Positions 41,554-49,688 of a stretch of 64,000 bases of DNA are shown here, piece by piece (the first letter of the stretch is position 1; every line of letters starts with the position of its first letter). The notes under the pieces were generated by a model. That model ran no database searches. It saw only the letters and a program-made list of their open reading frames with translations, and had not been told where the DNA came from. The DNA comes from Fodinibacter luteus (lineage in GTDB: Bacteria > Actinomycetota > Actinomycetes > Actinomycetales > Dermatophilaceae). Location of the stretch: positions 62,001-126,000 of the forward strand of contig NZ_BAABGM010000024.1 of the NCBI RefSeq assembly GCF_039541575.1, in the 5' to 3' direction. A program made the translations under genes and the position numbers.

Positions 41554-42189
41554 ATGAGCACCCTCAAGCCGGCCAGCTGGACCTACGCCGAGGAGTTCGT
41601 GCCGGAGCCCGAGGTCGTCGAGGCGGCCCGGCGGCGCGGGCTCGAGCTCGGGGACGCCACCCCGGTGGGGACCGGCGCCGGGGCGGTGCTGCGCTTCGTC
41701 GCCGCCGCCGTGCAGGCCCGGCACGTCGTCGAGATCGGCACCGGGGCAGGCACGTCGGGTCTGTGGCTGCTCGCCGGCATGCCCGACGACGGTGTCCTCA
41801 CGACGATCGACTCCTCGGCCGAGCACCAGCGCGCGGCGCGCGAGGCCTACTCGGCCGCCGGCTACGCGCACCAGCGCACCCGGGTCATCACCGGTGCCGC
41901 GGGCGACGTGCTGCCGCGGATGGCCGACGGGGCCTACGACCTCGTGCTCGTCGACGCCGACAAGACCGGCTACCCGACGTACGTCGAGCACGCCGTGCGG
42001 CTGCTGCGCCCCGGCGGTGTGCTCGTCATGGACAACATGCTCTGGCACGACCAGGTCGCCGACCCGGCAGCGCGCGACGCGACGACGAGCACGCTGCGCG
42101 ACCTCGGCAAGACGCTGCGTGACGACGAGTCGCTCCTCACCGCCCTGCTGCCGGTCAGCGACGGGCTCCTCGTCGCGGTGCGGCGCTGA
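41554..42189 (+). CDS. Class I SAM O-methyltransferase
   Basis: 211 aa, caffeoyl-CoA/catechol O-methyltransferase-like family 3. SAM site motifs: VVEIGTGAGTSGLWLLAG (motif I, about 56-73), LTTIDSSAEHQRAAR, YDLVLVDADKTGYPTYVEHA (metal Asp) and LLRPGGVLVMDNMLW. The equivalent mycobacterial gene also sits beside sigE. Substrate unknown. Confidence 0.9.
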   Translation: MSTLKPASWTYAEEFVPEPEVVEAARRRGLELGDATPVGTGAGAVLRFVAAAVQARHVVEIGTGAGTSGLWLLAGMPDDGVLTTIDSSAEHQRAAREAYSAAGYAHQRTRVITGAAGDVLPRMADGAYDLVLVDADKTGYPTYVEHAVRLLRPGGVLVMDNMLWHDQVADPAARDATTSTLRDLGKTLRDDESLLTALLPVSDGLLVAVRR

Positions 42190-42192
42190 CCC

Positions 42193-42549
42193 TCAGCTGA
42201 CGTCCGGGCCGGCGCCGCGCCGGAACCCGGCCGGCCCCTCGGCGATGGCGACGACCTCCCACTCCTCGACGCGCACGGGGGGCGAGCCGATGATCGCGCT
42301 GCCCGGCGCCTGGGCGGCACCCGGCTCGAAGCCCTCACGAAAGAGCGTGCGGTCCTGTTCGCTGTCGAAGACGTAGGTGCCCTCGAACCACTCCCCCGCG
42401 CGCATCCGCCACACCTTGAAGGCGAGCCCGTCGAGGAATATGAACCGCGCGATCGACGTCCCGACGACGTACTCGCGCAGCCGGTCCGCGGCATCGGCCG
42501 GAGCGTTCTCCAGCGACCAGCGCACCGTCAGCCCGTACCCGGCGTTCAT
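42193..42549 (-). CDS. DUF5703 family protein
   Basis: 118 aa, small soluble protein. Stretches LTVRWSLENAPADAADRLRE, VVGTSIARFIFLDGLAFKVW and GEWFEGTYVFDSEQDRTLF match the actinobacterial DUF5703 family. ATG overlaps the stop of the leucyl aminopeptidase gene (ATGA), so it is co-translated. Function unknown. Only three bases separate it from the convergent methyltransferase. Confidence 0.83.
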   Translation of the reverse strand: MNAGYGLTVRWSLENAPADAADRLREYVVGTSIARFIFLDGLAFKVWRMRAGEWFEGTYVFDSEQDRTLFREGFEPGAAQAPGSAIIGSPPVRVEEWEVVAIAEGPAGFRRGAGPDVS

Positions 42550-44078
42550 CCCATCTCCTCCAGCCACCGCAGCAGCAGTCGTGTCCCGAACCCGGTCGCC
42601 CCCTTGGCGGAGGTCCCGGCGTCGACGTCCGAACGTCCGGTGCCCGCGACGTCGAGGTGCGCCCAACGGCGCTCCCCCACGAACTCGCGGAGGAACAGGG
42701 CCGCGGTGGCGGCCCCTGCACCCACCCCGTCGGCGATGTGGGTGAGGTCGGCGACGTCGGAGTCGAGGGCTCGACGGTAGGTGTCGGCGAGGGGCATCGG
42801 CCACAGCGTCTCACCAGTCGTCGCGCCCGCGGCGACGAGGGCGTCCGAGAGGGCCGGGTCGGTGGCGAAGACGGGTGCGACCGCGCGGCCGAGGGCCACC
42901 CGGGCCGCTCCGGTCAGGGTCGCGACGTCGACGAGCCAGGCCGGGTCGAGGTGGGCATCCGCCCACGCGAGGGCGTCGGCCAGCACGATGCGACCCTCCG
43001 CATCGGTGTTGCGGATCTCCACCGTGCGCCCTCCGTAGTGGGTCACGACGTCGCCCGGTCGGTAGGAGGCCCCGCCGACGGCGTTCTCGGCGAGCGCGAG
43101 CAGCCCGGTGACGCGCACGGACACCTCGAGCTCGCGGCAGGCGCTGAGCACGGCGAGCACGACGGCGGCGCCTGACATGTCGGTCTTCATCCCGACCATG
43201 CCGTCGACCGGTTTGACCTGCAGGCCGCCGGTGTCGAACGTGATGCCCTTCCCGACGAGCACGACGCGAGGCGTCCGGTCCCCCGCCCCGGTGGGCACGT
43301 GGTCGAGTCGCACGAGGCGCGGGGGTGTCGCCGAGCCGCGGCCGACGGCGAGGAGCCCGCCGAAGCCGTCCCTGGCGAGCCGCCGCTCGTCCCAGACGTC
43401 GACGGCCAGGCCGGTGCGACGGGCCACGGTCCGGGCCTGCCGGGCCAGCCAGGCCGGGTTCTTCGTGTTCGACGGCGTCATCGCGAGGCCCCGGGCGAGC
43501 AGCTGCGCACGGGCTCGCGCGACCGCACGGCGGACCGCGGCGGCGTCGGTCGTGCCCGTGACGACCGCCTCGCCCGCGGGGTGCGTGACGACAGTGGCCC
43601 CCTCGCTCGTCCAGCGCGGCGAACCCCACGAGGCGAGCACGGCCGCCTCGACGTAGGCCGTGAGCGCCTCGGGTGTGGCCGACCCGCCGACCGCGTGGAC
43701 GACACGGCGACGACCCCGGGTCGCGCGGCCCACCGCCGCCGCTGCCGTCCGCCACTGCCCCTCGGTGCCGTCGGCCACGCCGACGAGCACGACCCGGCGC
43801 ACGGCGAACCGGCCCGGGGCCAGCGGGACGGTCGTGAGGGCGCCGGCCGTCGTCCCCGGCTCGTGCGTGGCGAGGACCTCCTCGGCGTCGAGTCCGAGGG
43901 CGTCGAGGGTGGCGCGGGCTGCGGCGTCGCCGGGCCCGGCCGGGTCGCCGACGACGGCCACCACCGCGGCCCCGTCGGCGGCGTCACCGGCCTGCGGTGC
44001 GAAGAGCGCCGCGTCGAGGTCGGCGCAGACGCTCCAGGCCGAGGTGCTGGGGGTGAGGATGACGTCGTCGCGCGGCAC
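42546..44078 (-). CDS. pepA: Leucyl aminopeptidase (M17)
   Basis: 510 aa cytosolic dizinc peptidase. Metal and catalytic motifs: LVGKGITFDTGGLQVKPVDG (Lys and Asp), MVGMKTDMSGAAVVLAV, and the signature NTDAEGRIVLADALAWA. The first 150 residues are the variable N-domain. GTG 44078 is selected since a TAGGGT -10 box lies seven bases upstream; an upstream in-frame start would not be transcribed from it. Confidence 0.93.
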   Translation of the reverse strand: MPRDDVILTPSTSAWSVCADLDAALFAPQAGDAADGAAVVAVVGDPAGPGDAAARATLDALGLDAEEVLATHEPGTTAGALTTVPLAPGRFAVRRVVLVGVADGTEGQWRTAAAAVGRATRGRRRVVHAVGGSATPEALTAYVEAAVLASWGSPRWTSEGATVVTHPAGEAVVTGTTDAAAVRRAVARARAQLLARGLAMTPSNTKNPAWLARQARTVARRTGLAVDVWDERRLARDGFGGLLAVGRGSATPPRLVRLDHVPTGAGDRTPRVVLVGKGITFDTGGLQVKPVDGMVGMKTDMSGAAVVLAVLSACRELEVSVRVTGLLALAENAVGGASYRPGDVVTHYGGRTVEIRNTDAEGRIVLADALAWADAHLDPAWLVDVATLTGAARVALGRAVAPVFATDPALSDALVAAGATTGETLWPMPLADTYRRALDSDVADLTHIADGVGAGAATAALFLREFVGERRWAHLDVAGTGRSDVDAGTSAKGATGFGTRLLLRWLEEMG

Positions 44079-44085
44079 CCGCCCG

Positions 44086-44091
44086 ACCCTA
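44086..44091 (-). promoter_or_regulatory. -10 box TAGGGT, leaderless promoter of pepA
   Basis: TAGGGT on the minus strand, seven bases before GTG 44078. Confidence 0.5.
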
Positions 44092-44123
44092 CCGACCGCA
44101 CCTCGCGCCTCGGCGCCCGGGAA

Positions 44124-44165
44124 CACGACGGGGCCCCCACCGGTGTCGGTGGGGGCCCCGTCGTG
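44124..44165 (-). terminator. Strong terminator hairpin after the DUF3117 gene, 19-bp perfect stem
   Basis: CACGACGGGGCCCCCACCG (44124-44142) pairs without mismatch with 44147-44165 around a GTGT loop. It isolates the DUF3117 gene from the pepA promoter. Confidence 0.85.
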
Positions 44166-44181
44166 GAGGCTCAGGAGGAGG

Positions 44182-44355
44182 TCACTTCAGGCCTTCGCAG
44201 TTGTCGATCGCGGCGCCGAGAGCGCGCACCTCGTCGGGAGTCATCTCGACGACGAGCCGGCCCCCGCCCTCGAGGGGCATGCGCAGCACGATGCCGCGGC
44301 CTTCCTTGGTGACCTCGAGCGGGCCGTCGCCCGTCCTCGGCTTCATTGCCGCCAT
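44182..44355 (-). CDS. DUF3117 small protein
   Basis: 57 aa. MAAMKPRTGDGPLEVTKEGR through LVVEMTPDEVRALGAAIDN and ending EGLK is the near-invariant actinobacterial DUF3117 protein (Rv1211 type). Function unknown. AGGAAGG lies at ribosome-site distance before the ATG, and a perfect hairpin ends the transcript. Single-gene unit with its own promoter. Confidence 0.95.
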   Translation of the reverse strand: MAAMKPRTGDGPLEVTKEGRGIVLRMPLEGGGRLVVEMTPDEVRALGAAIDNCEGLK

Positions 44356-44435
44356 GGCTGAAATCCCTTCCTCGCCGCGGCTGCGGAGTGCGCGCCGCGT
44401 GGTGTCCGACGCCGGGGCGTCGGCAATGGTGGTCC

Positions 44436-44464
44436 ATTATCCCGTAGCCGTGCGACGGAACGAA
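44436..44464 (-). promoter_or_regulatory. Promoter of the DUF3117 gene
   Basis: On the minus strand TTCGTT (44464-44459) and GATAAT (44441-44436) are 17 bases apart, giving a leader of about 75 bases. This is one of the few leadered, AT-richer promoters in the window. Confidence 0.5.
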
Positions 44465-44490
44465 ATCCACCCCCCGCCCCGGCGCGGCCC

Positions 44491-45789
44491 TCACGGGGGG
44501 AACGAGCCCCACGGGGTGTAGACGAGCAGCGCACACGTCCACCAGAGCAGCCCGGCGACGACGACGACGAGCACGACCGCGACCCGTCGCCTCCAGTGGG
44601 GGACGACGCCCTGTCCGTTCGCGGTGCGCATCGCCACCGACGTGACGAGCGCGGCGAGCGGGAAGTCGAGGAGGAGGAAGCGCCACATGCTCGTGATGGG
44701 GCGGACGACGGCGAAGAGGTAGAGCGGGTAGGCCAGGGCCCACGCCCGCGCCTCGATGCAGATCCACCGGCCGTGGCGCCCGAGCACGAGCGCGACGTAG
44801 GTCGCGACGAGGGCGACGAGCACGACGACGCCGGCCGCACCCTTGCCGTGCCAGGCCCACTCGAGCCACAGGACGAACGGCCCCTCGCCCGGGCGCTGTC
44901 CCCACGCCGCCTGCACGTCGAAGAACGCCGTCGGCACCCCGGTGGCGAGTCCCGCGACGACCGGCCAGGCGATGCCGCTCACGGCGAGGCCGGCGAGCAT
45001 GACGAAGGCGCTGAGCCGCTGCCCGTGGAGGGGGCGGATGCCGGCGGCCCGGTCCTCGCGCCACCGGACCGCGAGGTGGATGAGGGCGGCGGCGCCGAGC
45101 GCCGGGGCGACGCCCCGGGTGAAGCCGAGCGGCACCGAGACGAGCGCGACGAGGACGTAGTGGCGCCGCACGAGCAGGAGCAGCGCCCCGACGACGAGGA
45201 CGGTGGCGAGGGCCTCGGTGTAGGGCTTGAGCATGACCGCGGTCGTCGGGTAGAAGCACCACAGGCACGCCGCGACGAGGGCGAGCCGCTCGCGCTGCGG
45301 CTGCCGGTCGGCGTGCACGCCGGAGCGCAGGAGCATCCAGATGAGCACCGCGGCCACCCCGCCGAGGACGACGTTGAGCAGCCCGCCGGCCGCCGTGAAC
45401 GGCAGGCCGGTCACCATGACGGCCTTCACGAGGTACGGGTAGAGCGGGTAGAAGGCCCACGCGCTGTAGGTCACGGCACCGCTGTCGGCGTCGACGGGCA
45501 GGGGCACGGGGTAGCCGTCGCGGACGACCCGCTCGTACCAGACGCCGTCCCACAGCCCGAACATGTCACCGAGCCCCGGGGAGGCGTGCCCGACGCCCGC
45601 CGGGTTCTGGAACCACGTGGCGGCCACCCACAGGGCGACGAGCGAGACGACCCGCGAGACGAGGTAGACGACGACGATCGTGCGGAGCGGGTGCGCGAGC
45701 GCCCGGGCCCCGAGGGCGTGCCGGCCGGCGGACGTGAAGGGGCTCGGGCGCTCGGGCGCCGCGGGCGCCGAGGTGTCAGCGAGCGTCAT
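44491..45789 (-). CDS. PIG-V-like mannosyltransferase-type membrane protein
   Basis: 432 aa with about eight to ten hydrophobic segments from residue 37 on. The early loop LGDMFGLWDGVWYERVVRDG (about 72-91) has the WDxxxY pattern of PIG-V/GT-C lipid-linked mannosyltransferases, and FYPLYPYLV and YPTTAVMLKPYTEAL resemble the same family. It should use a polyprenyl-phosphate sugar on the outer face of the membrane. Acceptor unknown. Overlaps the end of the 698-aa gene by 14 bases and closes a four-gene operon. Confidence 0.8.
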   Translation of the reverse strand: MTLADTSAPAAPERPSPFTSAGRHALGARALAHPLRTIVVVYLVSRVVSLVALWVAATWFQNPAGVGHASPGLGDMFGLWDGVWYERVVRDGYPVPLPVDADSGAVTYSAWAFYPLYPYLVKAVMVTGLPFTAAGGLLNVVLGGVAAVLIWMLLRSGVHADRQPQRERLALVAACLWCFYPTTAVMLKPYTEALATVLVVGALLLLVRRHYVLVALVSVPLGFTRGVAPALGAAALIHLAVRWREDRAAGIRPLHGQRLSAFVMLAGLAVSGIAWPVVAGLATGVPTAFFDVQAAWGQRPGEGPFVLWLEWAWHGKGAAGVVVLVALVATYVALVLGRHGRWICIEARAWALAYPLYLFAVVRPITSMWRFLLLDFPLAALVTSVAMRTANGQGVVPHWRRRVAVVLVVVVAGLLWWTCALLVYTPWGSFPP

Positions 45790-47872
45790 CGGTCAGGCTC
45801 CGGACGTCCCAGACGTGCACCCCGCCGGTGCCCACCGGCGCCCCGAACACCCCCGTGAGCGACGCGAGCAGCGCGGGGGCCGCCGGGTGCGAGTCGGGGA
45901 GCACGATGGCGTCGACCCGACCCGCGTCGAGGTCGCGACCGAACTGCCGCCGCTGGGCCTCGTCCGCGGTGGCGACGGCCCCCGACTCGACGACCTCGGC
46001 CATCCACTGGGTCAGCGCGGTCGGGGTCGCGCCGTACTGGCCCCGTCGCTCTGCCGTCGTGCCGGGCCCGACGAAGTAGCCCGCGACGAGCGGGAAGCCC
46101 CACCTGGCCTGCGCCTGCCACTCGAGCGCCCGCGCGTCGCCGACCCAGGGCGCGGGTGCGGCGAGGACCGACCCCCCGTCGTCGACCCACTCGCGCCACG
46201 ACCCGTCGCTGAAGAACGTCGGCACCGCCGCGCGCGGCTCGACGACGAGGGGCGTGGGGACGACCGGCAGGAGCACGAGGGCGGCGGCCAGGGCGGCGAC
46301 GCCGAGACCCGCCGCCTCGTGCGCGGCATACTGGCCGGCGGCGCGGCGCACCTCCTCGAGCCCGAGCGCGAGGAGCGCACCGAGTGCGGGCACCGCGACG
46401 AGGGCCAGGCGCGTCGGGAGGACGTTCTCGACGACCGGCAGCTGCTCGAGCAGGGCCCACGGACCCGGTATGCCGGTGGCGCGGCCGTGCAGCACGACCT
46501 CCTCCCCGAGGGACAGCCACAGCGAGACGACGACGACGACGCCGAGGGCGCGGACGAGGGGTCGCCGCCAGAGGACGACGACGACGGACAGGGCGGCGAC
46601 GAGGAGCGGGACGCCGAAGAAGGAGTTCTCCTCGGTGCGGTTCATCGACAGGGCCGCGGCCTGCCACGGGTCGGCTCCGAGGCTGCGGGTCGCCCGCCCC
46701 CAGAGCTGGGCGAGGTCGTTGCCCGCCGGCGGGTGCCAGAGCGCGGTGTAGCTCTGCGGCCCGGCGAACTGCCACCACAGGGGGACGGCCACGACGGCCA
46801 GGCAGACGCCGGCCCCCGTGGCCACGCCGCGGGCGAGCGCCCGCGGGTCTCCCAGGCCATGGGCGAGCAGCACCGCACCCCCGAGGCCCACCCCGATGGC
46901 CGTGAGGAGGAGCACCTCCTCGCCGATGAACACCTGCCAGGCGGCGAGCAGGCCGAGGGCGACACCGTCGCGCACCGGGCGGCGGCCCTCGGCGATCCGC
47001 ACGACCCGGTCGACCATCACGGGCACGAGCGCCTGCGCGACGAAGTTGGGGTGCCCGTTCGCGTGCGCGACCATCCCGGGGGCGAAGCCGGCGAGACCGG
47101 CGCCGAGGGCGGCGAGCAGCGGGTGCACGGCCAGGCGTCGGCGGAACAGCCAGAACCAGGCCGACGCCGTGAGGGCGAGGCCGAGCAGCTCGACGACGAG
47201 GAAGGTCGCCGAGGGGCCCGCCATCAGGGTGAGCGGGGCGAGCGGCACCCCGAGACCGAGCATCGAGGCGTTCGCCATGAGGTTGACGCCGGCCGGGAAG
47301 TTCTGGAGGTCGCTGAAGAGCGGGTTGGCGAGGGTCACGAGGTTGTGCGCGGTCGCCCCGAAGTACCACTCGAAGGCCTGCTGGTCCTGGACCCCCTGGG
47401 AGAGGTAGCCGGTGCGCAGGTCAGCGATGAGCCCGGAGAGCAGCCAGGTGGCGAGGAGGAGGTAGGTGGCCGGTGCGAGGAGGTCGGACCGGCGCAGCGG
47501 CACGGGTCGTCCGGCAGCCCGAACCTCCTCGTGGAGGGCTGCCGGACCCGGTCGGGGGGGCGGTGGCTCCTCCGCGGGGGGTGGGCCGACCGGGGCGGCC
47601 CCTGCAGCGGGGGCGCCCCGGGGGTCGCCGCGCCGCCGGGCGATGTCGCGGTCGTGCTCGGCGAGCCGGGCCTCGAGGACGTCGACGACCGTGTCGACCT
47701 GGTCCATCCGGTAGCCGCGGAGCTGGCTCGCGAACCCGTCGCCGGGACGCGGCACGCCCCCGGGCTCCGGGTCCTCCCAGAAGCCCCCGACCGGGCGGGG
47801 CCGGGCGAGCAGCCACGCCACGGCGACGAGCACGCCCCCGGCCAGCACCGCGAGCGCCACGGCCCAGGTCAC
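45776..47872 (-). CDS. Large polytopic membrane protein with N-terminal DivIVA-type motif
   Basis: 698 aa. One N-terminal membrane helix (1-22), a cytoplasmic stretch with LRGYRMDQVDTVVDVLEARL (51-70), the short DivI1A-type motif, a Pro-rich linker (85-115), then ten or more membrane helices (about 130-560) like GT-C or YfhO-type glycosyltransferases, and a C-terminal soluble part (about 570-698). A GT-C role fits its neighbour at 44491, but no catalytic residue can be named safely. GTG start overlaps the SRPBCC stop (GTGA). Confidence 0.75.
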   Translation of the reverse strand: MTWAVALAVLAGGVLVAVAWLLARPRPVGGFWEDPEPGGVPRPGDGFASQLRGYRMDQVDTVVDVLEARLAEHDRDIARRRGDPRGAPAAGAAPVGPPPAEEPPPPRPGPAALHEEVRAAGRPVPLRRSDLLAPATYLLLATWLLSGLIADLRTGYLSQGVQDQQAFEWYFGATAHNLVTLANPLFSDLQNFPAGVNLMANASMLGLGVPLAPLTLMAGPSATFLVVELLGLALTASAWFWLFRRRLAVHPLLAALGAGLAGFAPGMVAHANGHPNFVAQALVPVMVDRVVRIAEGRRPVRDGVALGLLAAWQVFIGEEVLLLTAIGVGLGGAVLLAHGLGDPRALARGVATGAGVCLAVVAVPLWWQFAGPQSYTALWHPPAGNDLAQLWGRATRSLGADPWQAAALSMNRTEENSFFGVPLLVAALSVVVVLWRRPLVRALGVVVVVSLWLSLGEEVVLHGRATGIPGPWALLEQLPVVENVLPTRLALVAVPALGALLALGLEEVRRAAGQYAAHEAAGLGVAALAAALVLLPVVPTPLVVEPRAAVPTFFSDGSWREWVDDGGSVLAAPAPWVGDARALEWQAQARWGFPLVAGYFVGPGTTAERRGQYGATPTALTQWMAEVVESGAVATADEAQRRQFGRDLDAGRVDAIVLPDSHPAAPALLASLTGVFGAPVGTGGVHVWDVRSLTDDAR

Positions 47873-48342
47873 GGCGCCGCCCCGTCGGGCGCCGGGGCAG
47901 GGCCCCGGGCGGCCGCAGCCGCGCGGGCGAGCAGTCCGTCGACGAGCCCGGTGAACAGGATGACCCCGAGCCGGTCGCCGACCGGGCGGGTGAGGCGGCG
48001 CAGGCCGGGGAGCCACAGCTCCTCGGTCCACGTGACGCGGGACCCCCCGCTCGCGTCGGCGTCGGCGTCGAGGGTGATGTCGGCCCAGCCGCGCAGCAGG
48101 CGGCCGGTCTTGACGAGCCGCAGCCGGTGGCCCGGCTCGAGCGCGGTGACGAGCATGCGGTCGGCCACGGCGAGCGGCCCGAGCCGGGTCCACGCCACGA
48201 CCTCGCTGCCGAGGACGAGGCCGGCCGCGGGGACCTCGACGTCGGTGAGCGGGACGTGCCGCGTGTGCTCGGCGAGGTCGCTCAGCGCCGCCCAGACGAC
48301 GTCCGGCGCGAGGGCGGTGCGTCGGCTCACGGTGAAGGCCAT
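47869..48342 (-). CDS. SRPBCC (START-like) ligand-binding protein
   Basis: 157 aa. MAFTVSRRTALAPDVVWAAL opens the helix-grip fold, followed by LVLGSEVVAWTRLGPLAVAD and a long C-terminal helix. Members bind hydrophobic ligands or act as cyclases/lipid carriers. Set between two DivIVA-motif proteins in an operon with membrane glycosyltransferases, it could carry or sense a lipid; that is inference. Four bases separate it from the upstream gene. Confidence 0.83.
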   Translation of the reverse strand: MAFTVSRRTALAPDVVWAALSDLAEHTRHVPLTDVEVPAAGLVLGSEVVAWTRLGPLAVADRMLVTALEPGHRLRLVKTGRLLRGWADITLDADADASGGSRVTWTEELWLPGLRRLTRPVGDRLGVILFTGLVDGLLARAAAAARGPAPAPDGAAP

Positions 48343-48346
48343 GGCG

Positions 48347-48736
48347 TCAGCCGCCCCGGGGGTCGTAGGGATCCGCCGGGTCGGCGGGTCGGCGTCCGTC
48401 GCCGGCAGGCGGGTGGCCCGGGTCGTCGGCGACACCGACCGGATGCCGGCCGCCCGCGTCCCCGCACAGCGTGGCGAGCGCCCGCTCGCGCTCGGCGAGC
48501 TCCTCGCGCAGCTCCTCGAGGCGGGCGTCGACGTCCGCCATCCGGTAGCCGCGCAGCGCGGTGTCGAAGCGCACGGCATCCACGTCGGCCGCCGCGGGCA
48601 CCTCGGGCAGGCCCGTGTCGGGTGTCGAGCGCACCGGCTCGACGAGCGGGTCGGCGGGCAGCCGCCCGCTCGCGACGCCGAGCACGGCAGCGACGAGCGC
48701 GACGGCGGCGAGCACGAGGACGACGTCGGGGACCAC
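48347..48736 (-). CDS. Small membrane-anchored DivIVA-domain protein
   Basis: 129 aa. A single N-terminal membrane helix (residues 3-22), a linker, then FDTALRGYRMADVDARLEEL (58-77) and a short coiled coil (77-92), ending in a Gly/Pro/Asp-rich tail. The GYRM-x-x-VD motif is the DivI1A signature, as in the protein at the equivalent site in mycobacteria. GTG start fixed by a TAGGAT -10 box. First gene of the four-gene operon. Confidence 0.83.
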   Translation of the reverse strand: MVPDVVLVLAAVALVAAVLGVASGRLPADPLVEPVRSTPDTGLPEVPAAADVDAVRFDTALRGYRMADVDARLEELREELAERERALATLCGDAGGRHPVGVADDPGHPPAGDGRRPADPADPYDPRGG

Positions 48737-48743
48737 GCCGCCG

Positions 48744-48749
48744 ATCCTA
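48744..48749 (-). promoter_or_regulatory. -10 box TAGGAT, leaderless promoter of the DivIVA-motif operon
   Basis: TAGGAT on the minus strand, seven bases (CGGCGGC) before GTG 48736. Confidence 0.5.
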
Positions 48750-48767
48750 CGGCGGCGTGCCGTGGGC

Positions 48768-49577
48768 CTACTCGGGGTACGTCGCACCCTCGGGCTGGTC
48801 AGGGGTGGGCCCGGCCGAGGTGTCGGCCGCGACGATGGCGGCCACCGCCTCGTCGACGTCGTCGGTGAGGGTGAGCAGGTCGAGGTCGCGGGTGCTGATC
48901 GTGCCCGCCGCGGCCGCCGTGCCGCGCAGCCAGTCGAGCAGACCGCTCCAGTACCCCGACCCGAGCAGGACGATGGGAAAGCTCGTCACCTTCTCGGTCT
49001 GCACGAGGGTCACGGCCTCGAAGAGCTCGTCGAGCGTGCCGAACCCCCCGGGCAGGACGATGAACCCCTGCGCGTACTTGACGAACATCGTCTTGCGGGC
49101 GAAGAAGTAGCGGAAGTTGACGCCGAGGTCGACGAACTCGTTGAGCCCGGCCTCGAACGGCAGCTCGATGCCGAGACCGACCGAGGTCCCCCCGGCCTCG
49201 AGCGCCCCGCGGTTGGCGGCCTCCATGGCACCCGGTCCCCCACCGGTGATGACCGCGTACCCCGCCTCGCACAGGGCGGTGCCCACCCGGCGGGCCAGCT
49301 CGTAGAGGGGGTCGCTCGGGTGCGTGCGCGCCGAGCCGAAGACGCTGACCGCGGGGCCGACCTCGGCGAGCGCGCCGAACCCGGTGACGAACTCGGACTG
49401 GATCCGCATGACCCGCCACGGGTCGGTGTGCAGCCAGTCCGCGGACCCGCGGCTGTCGAGCAGGCGCTGGTCGGTCGTCGACCGTGGCACCCGGGAGCGC
49501 CGCATGACGACCGGTCCCTGGTGGTAGTCGCGGTCGGCGACCCACGAGGGAGTCGGGGTGGGGTCGAGGGGGTCCAC
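48768..49577 (-). CDS. LOG-family protein (TIGR00730), probable nucleoside 5'-monophosphate phosphoribohydrolase
   Basis: 269 aa. The LOG signatures are present: VFGSARTHPSDPLY, VITGGGPGAMEAANRGALE and VLPGGFGTLDELFEAVTLVQ. Characterised members release bases from NMPs, including cytokinin activation. A basic N-terminal extension (1-60) precedes the fold. GTG 49577 is set by a TACAGT box six bases upstream. Same location relative to dapE/dapD as the mycobacterial gene. Confidence 0.92.
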   Translation of the reverse strand: MDPLDPTPTPSWVADRDYHQGPVVMRRSRVPRSTTDQRLLDSRGSADWLHTDPWRVMRIQSEFVTGFGALAEVGPAVSVFGSARTHPSDPLYELARRVGTALCEAGYAVITGGGPGAMEAANRGALEAGGTSVGLGIELPFEAGLNEFVDLGVNFRYFFARKTMFVKYAQGFIVLPGGFGTLDELFEAVTLVQTEKVTSFPIVLLGSGYWSGLLDWLRGTAAAAGTISTRDLDLLTLTDDVDEAVAAIVAADTSAGPTPDQPEGATYPE

Positions 49578-49583
49578 GGCGTC

Positions 49584-49589
49584 ACTGTA
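49584..49589 (-). promoter_or_regulatory. -10 box TACAGT, leaderless promoter of the LOG gene
   Basis: TACAGT on the minus strand, six bases before GTG 49577. Confidence 0.5.
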
Positions 49590-49622
49590 TGCCGGACACC
49601 CCACCCCACCGTCGCGCTGAGT

Positions 49623-49654
49623 GCGGACGTGGTTGCCGGGGCGACCACGTCCGC
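49623..49654 (-). terminator. Terminator hairpin after dapE, 11-bp perfect stem
   Basis: GCGGACGTGGT (49623-49633) pairs with ACCACGTCCGC (49644-49654) around a ten-base loop, between the end of dapE and the LOG promoter. Confidence 0.65.
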
Positions 49655-49688
49655 CCCGCGGCGAGGGAGTACAGCGAGGGTCGGTCGC

